Assembly (NCBI RefSeq): GCF_000204055.1
Contig: NW_006768792.1
Span: 917,676 to 981,675, forward strand
DNA from: Melampsora larici-populina 98AG31
Lineage: Eukaryota; Basidiomycota; Pucciniomycetes; Pucciniales; Melampsoraceae
Length of the DNA stretch: 64,000 bases
Reading direction: 5' to 3'
The position numbers were made by a program, and so were the translations under genes. The number at the start of each line of letters is the position of its first letter. Position 1 is the stretch's first letter. The notes under the pieces are model-generated. The model did not search any database. It was not told the DNA's origin and was given only the letters and a program-made list of their open reading frames with translations. This document shows, one piece after another, positions 1 through 9,250 of the stretch.

Positions 1-43
1 TGAAACTCATCATCCAAGCATCCTTCAGGTCTTTTTAAAGTTG

Positions 44-1201
44 TTAAATACTCTTGTAAATATTTCCAAACACCTTCTTGCGCCCAAATTGTTCCACTCT
101 CTTCCTCCTTTCTTCTGATGTTAAATCCTCATTCTGCAATTTAAAACTTTCATATACTTTAATATCCTTATCCTCCTCATTAAAACTCTCAGCTGAATCT
201 GAATCACTTCCACACATTCTTCTTGATAATCCATCTGGCATTCCAAAGCTTTTAGCATGTTTATGAACCAAATCAAACGAAAATAATTGAATGAAAGCTA
301 CCCATCTTGTCATAGCAGCATTAGGTAAACTTGGCGTGTTAATCATCTGAATTAAAGCCTTTGCATCCACTTGTAATTCAAAATGCTGACCCCATAATTT
401 TGTTCTAAACTTCTTAAGAATCTTTGCCACGCCACACAACTCCAATTTGGGTTGAGAATACCTTGATTCCACTTCAGTAAATACTTCTGATTCATAAAAT
501 ACTGGCCTGACTTCCCCATTTTCATCTGCTTGCATTAATACTCCTCCAGCTGCTATATGACTTGAATCCACGGCTAGAATAATTGGACTTGCTTCTTCAT
601 TATAATCCAATGCTGATAATACTATATCTTCCCCAACAATCTTCTTCAATAAATTAAAAGCATCTTCACACTCTTGAATCCATATAAACTCCACTTTCAA
701 TCTTGTAAGCCTTCTTAAAGGTGCTGCCAAATGACCAAAATTAGGAATAAACATTCTTACATATATACACGTGCCCAAAAATCCTAATACTTGAGTTTTA
801 TTTGTTGGAATTGGCCAACTTTGAATTTTATTCTTCTTTTTAATTGATATACTTCTCCCTTTCTTGCTTACAATATGTCCAACAATTTCCAAAGCAGGTA
901 CACACACAGCAAACTTCTTTCCAGACACAGTGAGTCCTGCTTCTTCAATCCTGAACAACATTCTTTCTAAAACCACGGCATATTCCCAAATAAATTTTCT
1001 TATACCATTGTTTTCCTTCAATACTTCATTATTATAATCTGATTCAGGTCCCTTCACGCCTCCATCATCAATAAATATTCCTACATGTTGTGGAATTTCA
1101 TCTTGCAATATCCACATCATCTGAGCTTGATATACAGCTACTGAATTAGTTGCTCCTTGAGGTAATCTAGTTAATTGTAATCTTCCCAAAGGGGTTTCAA
1201 A
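44..1201 (-). pseudogene. Gypsy pol fragment: RT palm (second half) and RNase H
   Basis: The reading frame opens at the target-site duplication and runs for about 385 residues. Visible landmarks in order are the LPQGATNS motif, the catalytic loop FIDD (residues about 47-50, both aspartates intact), an RT thumb/connection segment (QVLGFLGTCIYVRMFIPNF), an RNase H domain starting at AVDSSHIAAGGVL with a later LELCGVAKILKKFR segment, and a DGLSRR tail. The first half of RT lies 17 kb away at 18157-19050 because a KDZ transposon inserted into the codons. The open frame ends at 44-46, where a +1/-1 shift seems to have occurred: another frame continues with coding-like sequence to the window edge. 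The gene is therefore broken at least twice. The Ty3/Gypsy assignment is firm from the RT-RNase H order and motifs. Confidence 0.88.
1194..1201. repeat. Target-site duplication, left copy
   Basis: The bases gtttcaaa lie directly outside the left terminal repeat and are matched by ctttcaaa at 18149-18156. Seven bases are identical and the eighth differs. In the Gypsy RT gene one copy is expected, and removing the insert plus one copy restores the frame. Confidence 0.85.
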
Positions 1202-1595
1202 CACCTGTGGCACCTGTACAAATTGACTGTACAGCCAGAGAAGAAATGTACTTCTTCGTCGGCTGACAAGCCGGAGCTTCGCAGCAGAGCAATCCAGATG
1301 CTCTGGAGCACTATCATTTCACACTACAAGTCCCTTTCCAAGATTTTTTTTCACTTTTTACATGTTTTGTACCCTCAATTCATGCATTTCCGTCACTTTA
1401 GTGCACAAGAAAGTATCTGAAAAAATTGATAAATTTCAGTAAAGTCACCAGAGCACTGAGAGTGTTCTGATACGTGCTCAGAGCGCTCTGGACGCCTGTC
1501 AGAGCACCCTCAGTGCTCTGGTAGATAAGGTCAGAACACTTTTAGTGCTCTGGTGGACAGTCAGACTGTTCTGACTCTATCTCAGATCACACTGA
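1202..1595 (+). repeat. KDZ transposon left terminal inverted repeat
   Basis: It begins CACCTGTGGCACCTGTAC and is the reverse complement of 17755-18148, with two mismatches over 394 bp (one is T against C in a TCG context, the other a transversion). The inner 130 bp holds a cluster of imperfect palindromes built on AGAGCACT/AGTGCTCT and AGAGCGCTCT (about 1448-1469, 1475-1492, 1500-1521, 1531-1556, 1558-1577), which are likely transposase-binding sites (inference). A sixth, ggagcgctcc, lies just inside the repeat at 1601-1610. Confidence 0.95.
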
Positions 1596-2855
1596 TGGTC
1601 GGAGCGCTCCGAAAGACCACCGAGTGTCATCCAGACTCATCCAGCCCACTAGCTACATATGTACTTGCTCTTCATCTTTCCCAACAAGACAAAGACCCCT
1701 CCTCAGACAACTAGTGCAGACAACACTCACTCACCGTTTTTTCTCCACAATCATCACCAACCTGTAGTACATACATCTGCTAATCAAAACCACATTGGTG
1801 CAAAATTGTTTTGTATCCTTTCTGGCACACACAATTACTTTCCGAAGCGCTTTGAGTTCATTTCACCAGATTGATTACATGCTCGACACAGCAAGAATTT
1901 ACAAGGTAACGTCTCCAATTTCAATTTTGTATTTAGTCATCTTAGAAAACATCATTTACAAGTCACACTGACCATCACTGACTTATCGTTTCTCCTCCGC
2001 TATCTCTCGAATGACCGTCGTACGATGACCGTTGTACATATTGACTACATGCAGCTACATGCTGAACGCCATCACCGACATACACAATCAATTGAACAAT
2101 TGGATGGCTTTGAATTGACACAACAGTTCAATGATTGATTCAATCAATGAATCAATTATTGATACAAGGATTGATTCAATCATTGAATTCATACCTATTG
2201 ATACAAACATGCTTTGAAAATGAATTCTTTCAGTCATATTATACAATACAATAAAAAATAAACAGCCAAACCATTAGTTTGTGACAAGTGGAATTTTATG
2301 AATTTTGACAAGTCACGTCTTTTTAAAATTTCCACGACACATATTCTGCTTCAATCAAGAGTAAAAATTTGATATTGTAAACTTTTAATTTTCACATCCC
2401 TCATGATGTCCAATTTGTCTGGACAGACTGCTTGGTGCACAGATTCTTGCATCATTATTTTTTGTGCATGACAGATTGCACATTCAGAACATCCGAGACC
2501 GTAAAAGAGTGACAATTCCATCAAATAACATGAAAAATCAACGTAGAGTAGCATGAGAGACATCTCGTTCATGGAATAAAAGACAACCAAGGAGTGACAT
2601 GAAGAAAGGGGGAAAACATTGAGAAACTAGCTCGCAAAACAGAGTCGATATATAGGTAATCTTGCTGAGAAAACCAGGAAAAGGAGCGACATGAAAAAAA
2701 AAACATAAAATGAAAAGGAGTGACAAGAAAAAAAGGGAGACATAACAAAAAACAATGACACTGAGGGATTGTGTTTTCATCCAATCTAATCTGCATTGTC
2801 AAACATGAGAGATGAGTGGGTAAGAAAGGGATGAGCAGGGTATGAAGAAAATGAT
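1596..2855. other. KDZ element left internal non-coding DNA
   Basis: No gene is recognised. The stretch 2128-2215 is a low-complexity block of overlapping inverted copies of ATTGATTCAATCA/TGAATCAAT. The rest has short open frames only, none with recognisable content. The downstream end of the accessory gene may extend into the right edge. Confidence 0.4.
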
Positions 2856-5102
2856 TCAAAGGTACTGACCATCATGTATCGGTGATCCATCCAATGTAGA
2901 ATTATTTTCATCATCATGTTCATCAGTGTTGCGTACATTGGCCGAAGTTTGGTCGGTTCGAAGGTGAGGCGTCTGGGTTTTGGAATGTCTCTGTTTATGA
3001 TTTGGAGGCTGGAGACCGGGGTGGTCATCGGGATTAGCGGAATCATCACGAATTCGTTTTTTTGATTGAACCTGCGATCGTTGATCAGAGGAAGCTCTCG
3101 GCTGTTCTTCATCGTCACTATCTGCGAGTCCTTGATTGGTAACTCGAGCTTGTGGAGCTTGTGATTGTGTAGGTTCGTCTCTTTCTTCTTCAGATGAGCT
3201 AGCTGATCGTTGTTGTTTTGATTTCTTCTTTTTTTTTGATTTTTTTGGTTTGGGTTGTCGCTCGGCTTCTGGAATTAATTCTATCGCAAAGTGTCCACTT
3301 TCAATATCTTTCAGCCATAATTGTATAGTAGAACCCTTAGCTCGCCGATGGCCCAGTTCAAGTAACTCCGGTGATAATAGGCTGCCTGGCTTCTGAACAA
3401 TGCGAATTGGCCAACCCCTCTCTACCATCTCGCCTTGTGGATCTTCAAGTTTTGGAAATATATTTCCTTTAAAGACCACATCTAGATTCCAACAGATAAA
3501 ATCAGCTACCCGGGTGAAGTTTACAAAAAGAACAAGGTACCAGACTTACCAACTAAAGAATTCAACTGGCGTGTAAGTCTAGTTTTGCGCTCATCACTAG
3601 GTTGCTGAACCTTGGTGGGCGCTTCAATTTCTTTTCCGACAGTCTTCCCATGAATATAAGTTTTAAATTTACTCGGTATTTTAGGGTGAGTCTCAGCCCA
3701 TTTAGCAAAAGATACGTCGTTTGAAAAAGTCTGTGACCAGCCCTTGTAACTACCACAACTGACGGCAGTAAGATAGTAGGTGATTTGATAACGTTGACAA
3801 ACAACGGAGAACTATTTTTTTGTATTAATATTGTGAAGATATAGAGTGGACAAAGATGATCAACTCACATCGTGATGAGCTTTCTGTACCTCAGATAATG
3901 ACTTCTTCTGTAATGTTGCTACAGAAGAAGTAGGATCCTGCCGGCCGTGACACACAAGCAGCTTTTCAACATCAACAAGTTCCTTGAAAATAGGCATGTA
4001 TTTCGTCCGATCATCTTCGCTAAGTTGATGCACCTTGGGAGCGGTCGAGGAGGCGTCAAGGTGGTCCATACTGAGGTCTTCTGCATCTTCATCTTCAGCA
4101 TCTTCACGTTCGAAATAAGATAGATCGGGTAGATTTGCTAGAGCAAAAAAATAAGGATCTTTGAAGACTGTCTTCTCATCGTCTGTGAAGCCCTTCCACA
4201 CTTTAGCAAGCTTCTTGTTCCGGGTAACCCAATCATCCCTAGTAGCTCGTTCTGGTACTATAAGCAATAAGGACAAAGCATTATAAATAGAGTGATAAGA
4301 TAGGAGGAATGAGAACATAAATAAGATTGAAGAATTCTGTACATACACTTTTCTTCAAGAGCACGCTTACAGAAACCGAGGAAACGAATCCAGGAATTCA
4401 CATTACCCTTCTTCCCTCCTTCTCCTCTATGCCCAATGCACAAAAAGAATGCATAAGATGAAGAAACTAGTCAGTCAATACATACTTGATTTGTGTAAGG
4501 AAGAGAAAACCGCGGGAAAGTTACACAATCTTCCAAACAACTGCTTCAGGAACCCCTCCCATCAGCGCAGCCATCAACATGCGTTTTTCATATTGCATTC
4601 TGATAGTTTTGACTAAAGCGTCAATATCAGGATGTGCTCGATTTGCTTTTGAGGCCTGTTTGGCGATATCTTGTCGAAGAGCCACAAGAGTCCAATCGTT
4701 GAGTGATTCCTCAAAGGTATCCATCTCTAACCCAGGATGACGAGAGCGGAAGATGGGACTAGACTGCTTTTTGTTGACATTGCTTTCCTGTGGTTGTTTG
4801 GTCCGATTTTGAGGGTCTGGATTGTTGTTAGCAGTACTGTCACTTGGCTTCTTGCCTCCACCCTTTTTTCCCTTCTTTGCTGCAGAGACTCGTTTCGAAC
4901 GGTTGGTTGAGGAAGTCGGTTCGTGATCACTTTCAGAATGGGATCTATTGCTTGACCCACGATCCGCATCATCACGGAAGTCGGATTCATCCTCGTCGGG
5001 GTTCTCAACATCTTTTGCTCTCTTCCGGCCAACAGATTGCTTTGGTTTTTGGACTGAACCTCGGGAAGACCTAGTCGTGCGGCCGCTAGTTTTTTTGGCC
5101 AT
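2856..5102 (-). CDS. Uncharacterised KDZ-element accessory protein, multi-exon
   Basis: I do not recognise a named family. At least five minus-strand coding blocks share one style and order. 5102-4521 opens with MAKKTSGRTTRSSRG and is basic, Ser/Lys-rich and nuclear-looking, ending in a helical segment (SLNDWTLVALRQDIAKQ). About 4440-4361 reads NVNSWIRFLGFCKRALEE. About 4258-3866 reads RDDWVTRNKKLAKVWKGFT then acidic and helical stretches. About 3800-3550 is read in a frame distinct from the longest open frame (SFAKWAETHPKIPSKF). 3479-2856 reads GHRRAKGSTIQLWLKDI then a Lys/Ser-rich tail. Introns between blocks are short with GT-AG candidates, but I could not fix every junction; the first block meets a stop unless spliced before 4521. 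The WVTRNKKLAKVWKGFTDDEK segment looks faintly HMG-box-like. It lies inside the KDZ transposon, opposite in strand to the transposase, so it is probably an element-encoded DNA-binding partner (inference). Confidence 0.55.
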
Positions 5103-5327
5103 TGCTGAACCAAATTGAGAGTAGACCTGAAGATTGTTTGAAGGTAATGTAAGAGTAAGTCGTGTTAAATGGAATGAGAGAGAGCAGAGGTAATAGTTAT
5201 TTTGTGAGTGTGTGAGTGTGTGATGTCGGTTATGGAATATGTTATCGTTGTTAGTTCGAAGTGATGAAGTCTTTCGGAGGGGAAGTCTGGAAGAAATTAA
5301 GAAAACCTTACTTAATCAATTTGAATA

Positions 5328-5388
5328 GGGTCAGAAACTCCTACCGGAAGAAACTCCTACCGGAGTTTCCGGTAGGAGTTTCTGACCC
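5328..5388. repeat. 61-bp hairpin with 20-bp perfect arms
   Basis: Arms 5328-5347 (gggtcagaaactcctaccgg) and 5369-5388 are exact reverse complements. The 21-base loop contains a third copy of GAAACTCCTACCGGA. It lies upstream of the accessory gene inside the KDZ element. It could be a decayed MITE or a transcription-stop or recombination structure; the function is unknown. Confidence 0.85.
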
Positions 5389-6338
5389 TTGTTTTACAGT
5401 CCACCCCGTGCTCAAACCGGTAGGTAGGGATTAAAATTGATCAGTGATATAATTGGGTCTCCACGTCTTTGACAAATCAGATTTTATATGTTATCATTCA
5501 CATTATCTGATTATTATTTTAAGCTCTTAGATACTTTGAACCTCCTTACTTCGACCTTTCAATCCATACCCAATGGCAAATAATGTAACCCAAGGTGAGC
5601 GGGAAATCTTGACGTGGAAATCTTGACAAGTGGTGATTTGTTCATCGAATAAAAGTTAGGCATTGATTGATTGAAGGAAATGAGAAAGATGAGCCAGTTA
5701 TGCGCCTATATATCATATACAATGACTTCCAGGCGAGGTTATTTTATGTAATGTATAGGCTCATAACAGATTCATTCGAAAGTATTGAAAAAACTCTGTG
5801 TGCAGGTCATTTGTTGTGACATAGTGTTCTAACAGAACCTTGTGATTTAAGGTGGATAAACAATTGATCTCCATTCATAAATCAATAGCTTAGCTCTATC
5901 AACCCGTAAGTTATGTGATATCATACTCATTCTCATTGAAAGTTCATGGTGATTTCAGTAGTAAATGACAACATGTGGGGGCCATTTGTTGAGACACAGC
6001 GCTCAAATGAACATTTGTCATTGTTTGAGTTAAAATGAAAGTAATAGTGTCTTCACGAAGGGACAGCATAGTTCTAACAATGTTCCAATTTTGTTATATA
6101 ATAGCCAACATTGCAGTATCATCATGATGTTTATAGCAATTATGAACTTGTGCAGGTCAATCTTTCAGACAGGGAACTCAAATAAAACTTCTTCAATTTT
6201 GAACATGTTCAAAACTAACACTGGTGTCATGATAAGCTAGCATAGGCCTATCATCCTGCAAACTTTTTGACAATGATCTGAAATGTGTTTGATTTAATGC
6301 AACTCGTGTTTGCTTACAAATAGCAAGTAGTATTACCG
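5389..6338. other. Non-coding DNA between hairpin and Y1 element
   Basis: I see no gene. The sequence is AT-rich with scattered stops in all frames. It probably holds the shared upstream region of the accessory gene. Confidence 0.4.
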
Positions 6339-6379
6339 GTGTTCCCAAAGCCCGCGACGGTACACAGGAGTCTATTTCT

Positions 6380-6560
6380 GAGGGCAGGGGTGAGAAGCAG
6401 GAAGGGCGCGTGCTCTCATAGGGGCACGCACCGACTCTCCAAGAAGCTGATGGGTTTCAAGTTCGGAAGCGTGAGAAAGGAAAAAATTTTCCTCCTCCCA
6501 CGCTTCCAAAATTCACAGCTCTCCCTGGGAGACTTCCTGCTCAGCTCTTCTCACCCCTCT
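6380..6560. repeat. Y1 5' inverted-repeat segment
   Basis: Two nested foldbacks are visible: ggggtgagaagcaggaag near 6385 pairs imperfectly with cttcctgctcagctcttctcacccc near 6532-6556, and ggaagcgtgagaaagg near 6465 pairs with cctcctcccacgcttcc near 6490-6508. A GC-rich leader like this before the first ORF is plausible as the terminal repeat or packaging region of the element (inference). Confidence 0.55.
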
Positions 6561-6763
6561 TCTTTTCTTCAAAAAGATCTTCATAAACAATTTTAGATTT
6601 CGTTGGTTTTACAATAGCTCTGCAATTCCACAAAACAACATCCAAAAAAAAAAAAAAAAAAAAAACTTCACTAGTGATTCCATAGAATTAATTTCCTTTT
6701 TCTCTCTCATAGAAGTTTATCTAGAAGATTTTAATTCTCATACAACAGTGATCAAGATAGAAG

Positions 6764-7165
6764 ATGGGCAAAACTAGAGCAATGGCAAAGGGGTCCAATT
6801 TGGGCCAGTCAACGTCAGGTCCAGCAGCTGAAGACGACAACCTTATTGAAAACGACACCTCCTTCCATGATGTAGATGAAGACGGCAAGGCTGGTGAACG
6901 TGAAGGTGATGGACTGGAGGACGACGAAGACGACGCATTAGAAGAGGCAGATCTGCAAAGGGAGCCCCCAAAAGCGCCGATCAAACTAGTCCTGAAGAAT
7001 GGGAAGTTCGTAAACGTACTCACCGAGGAAAGGAAGGAGAAGTTGAAGAACCCTCGCCAAGATGACTCGCTAGACGACTCAACGGACGAGGATAGTGACT
7101 CCAGCGCATGTGAGTTGTTAGCGTCTCAAACACTCTCGTCTTCGAGACACTCCCGTATTCGGTAG
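6764..7165 (+). CDS. Y1 first ORF, acidic N-terminal gag segment
   Basis: It is a 133-residue frame with a good ATG, opening MGKTRAMAKGSNL. The middle is very acidic (DVDEDGKAG, LEDDEDDALEEADL), then a short basic segment and SLDDSTDEDSDSS. Y2 has the positional counterpart at 63492-63974, also acidic then Ser/Lys-rich. In both copies the frame ends about 170 bases before the main gag-like frame. The two blocks may therefore be exons of one gene joined by an intron (a GTGAGT lies at 7111), but I could not settle the junction. Confidence 0.5.
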   Translation: MGKTRAMAKGSNLGQSTSGPAAEDDNLIENDTSFHDVDEDGKAGEREGDGLEDDEDDALEEADLQREPPKAPIKLVLKNGKFVNVLTEERKEKLKNPRQDDSLDDSTDEDSDSSACELLASQTLSSSRHSRIR

Positions 7166-7349
7166 AGAATGCCCCCGCATAGATGTGCTTGCACTCCGCC
7201 CTACGGGTGTTCGGGAGACCCTCAGGGGTTCAGATCCAAGTGACCTTTGATAGGATACTTGTAGATCCGCAGGCTCCAGCCGGAGACATAGGAGTGGTTC
7301 TCACGAGAAGCTCGTTGATCCGGTTGTCCTAGCAGTGAAGAGAGGCGGA

Positions 7350-8714
7350 ATGTGCTTTGAAGTCGCGGTAGCTGATTTACCATTTCGAAATTTTACCTCT
7401 CCGGCAGCTTTGGCAGCTGTTGTTACCTCGAGAGAGAAGCCAAGCAGTGGCAACGGGAAGGGGAAGAAGAAGCCGAAAGGCAAATCCTCTGAGCGTGTGG
7501 CCTGGCTTGAAGAGATCGTGGCAGAAGTGGAGAAAGGCCATCTTAATCGTGTGAAACGCTTGAAAAAGAAGTTCTACGATAAATACGGCGGACCCGATCC
7601 TAAGTCATCCTCAAAAGAGAAGTCTGTGAAGGCGAAGAAGAAGAAGAAAGAGTCGATTGTCAAGTCGAGATCGAAACTCTCTAAGTCCAAGAAGAAAAGA
7701 AAGAGCGATCAGAAGAAGAAGAGAAAAAGACACCTTTCTTCTGACTCTTTGTCGAAAGACTCAGACTCAGACTCAGACCAACGAAGCGGGGCGCACGCTG
7801 TTTCCTCAGACTCCTCGGACTCACGCTCGGATTCTGCTTCCTCTTCTCACTCAGAGAGGAGTTCCTCGAGGCGGTCTTCTAAACAAAAGAAGGTTTTGTT
7901 TAGGAATAAAGAGGTGAAAGCCTACGACCTCCCGAATTTACCAAAGAGGTGGGCGAAACATTTCAAGAAAATGGATGATTACGTACCTCTCTCGATTTTC
8001 CTCAGAGAAAACATCGACAGTCTGGGAACGGCAGACCCAAACATCCTTGACTCGGCGAGCGAACGAGCGCTGAGCAACCTCGATATCAAAAGAGATCGGT
8101 TGATGGACTTCGGAGAGTTCGTGGAGGCCTCTAATCTAGAACGGCGGTACGCGACAGACCTTTATGGCCACGTCGACTACGCAAAGTGGATCCCTAAGCA
8201 CGTAAAGGTCGTCACTCAGATTGGAGAACGCTATGGCTGTTGGATGGTAGCTCTCCGCTATCATCTATACATTCGGTCCTCTGTATTCCGCCGACAAGAA
8301 TCTGATTCAGCGGATGACGAGTTAGATAAATTGAGGAAGAAGAAGAAGAACGTGTCTTACACTTACGTCTCTCTTCCGGATGGTCACCAACCAGGGATCG
8401 AAGCGGTGGCGAAATGGCACGCGGAGCTGGCTGGTGATTTGGTATATGGATCGATGAATCCATACGCTCAGGGTGGCCCGAAGTTTGGCTATAGTTTCAG
8501 AACCGGGAAAGAGAAACCCCGTCCAGCCATCAAAGCGACGGTGCCCGCCGAACAGTCGAGCGCGGACGGAAACTCTGAGCACTGGAAGTCCAGAAGAAGG
8601 ACCCGGGGGAAGGGTTCAAAACCTTCTTATCAAGGCAAGTCCAAAGCAGGTGGTGGTAGCTACACCCCTTTCCATAAGAGCAGCAATGTGACGAATCGTG
8701 AGTTCAGACTGTAA
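7350..8714 (+). CDS. Y1 gag-like protein
   Basis: The first in-frame ATG is at 7350; the open frame extends upstream to 7335 and may be joined to the 6764 ORF by splicing. After a Lys/Ser-rich, SR-like first half, a compact domain follows with YDLPNLPKRWAKHFKKMDDYVPLS and GCWMVALRYHLYIRSS. The same domain, in the same order, is in Y2 (62239-63327: FDLPDLPVPWERNFRKMKYYVPLT and KCWMVALRYHL), so it is a conserved structural (gag-type) protein. The C-terminus is Gly/Lys/Ser-rich and likely binds nucleic acid, with no zinc knuckle seen. Confidence 0.7.
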   Translation: MCFEVAVADLPFRNFTSPAALAAVVTSREKPSSGNGKGKKKPKGKSSERVAWLEEIVAEVEKGHLNRVKRLKKKFYDKYGGPDPKSSSKEKSVKAKKKKKESIVKSRSKLSKSKKKRKSDQKKKRKRHLSSDSLSKDSDSDSDQRSGAHAVSSDSSDSRSDSASSSHSERSSSRRSSKQKKVLFRNKEVKAYDLPNLPKRWAKHFKKMDDYVPLSIFLRENIDSLGTADPNILDSASERALSNLDIKRDRLMDFGEFVEASNLERRYATDLYGHVDYAKWIPKHVKVVTQIGERYGCWMVALRYHLYIRSSVFRRQESDSADDELDKLRKKKKNVSYTYVSLPDGHQPGIEAVAKWHAELAGDLVYGSMNPYAQGGPKFGYSFRTGKEKPRPAIKATVPAEQSSADGNSEHWKSRRRTRGKGSKPSYQGKSKAGGGSYTPFHKSSNVTNREFRL

Positions 8715-9250
8715 TCTGCCGTCCCTTTTTAGACTCCTTACTCACGCAAGGTTCGCTCTCCCGACTCGGACGCACACGCGCTGATTCCTACCCACAGATG
8801 CACAGACTTCGGAGGCCCGAGCACAGGCACAGACGTCAGCTCAAGGAGCGGTGCAGAAACCGGCATATGTCCCGGCGAAGGTGACGCCAGCCCAAACAAA
8901 GTGAGCTAACGCAACACGCGCTAAAAGAAGTTTTAAAAACAGAAACTGACTAGTTTTACATTCTCAACCATGCTGAATCTTGCGGTCAATCGCTCCGTGA
9001 CACCCGAATGTTTTTGCTTTACTCCGGTAGCCTGTGTCCGTTCTGGGGGGGGGTGGAATTCTTTGATTGTTTCTTGTTCTCTTCGTTGAAATCTTTACTT
9101 GTGTATTGGTACGCGTCCAGAAAATGATTGTCTCGTACTGAAATATGTTGTCGGGTGGTTGAGAAGGAAATAAGAATCTGAGTTTGGTTTTGTTCCCATA
9201 TTCTCTCTCTTGCTGGCGTCTTCGTGATGTGGATTTAGCAAAGTGAGTCC

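Larger units (their letters stand above)
1..1201 (-). mobile_element. Ty3/Gypsy retrotransposon, distal part (runs off the window)
   Basis: This is the downstream part of the minus-strand Gypsy element whose upstream part lies at 18149-24050. The two parts are separated by the KDZ transposon 1202-18148. It carries the second half of reverse transcriptase and RNase H; integrase and the 3' LTR should lie to the left of position 1. The link is supported by the target-site duplication (1194-1201 and 18149-18156) and by exact resumption of the RT reading frame after removal of the insert and one duplication copy. Confidence 0.9.

Noticed and set aside
1223..1420. Open frame of 65 codons inside the left KDZ terminal repeat
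   Set aside because: It is repeat DNA; the same bases appear inverted at the right end and extend a Gypsy frame there by chance.
2569..2859. Minus-strand open frames after the KDZ accessory gene
   Set aside because: Low-complexity Phe/Ser-rich translations of AT-rich DNA with no splice or homology support.
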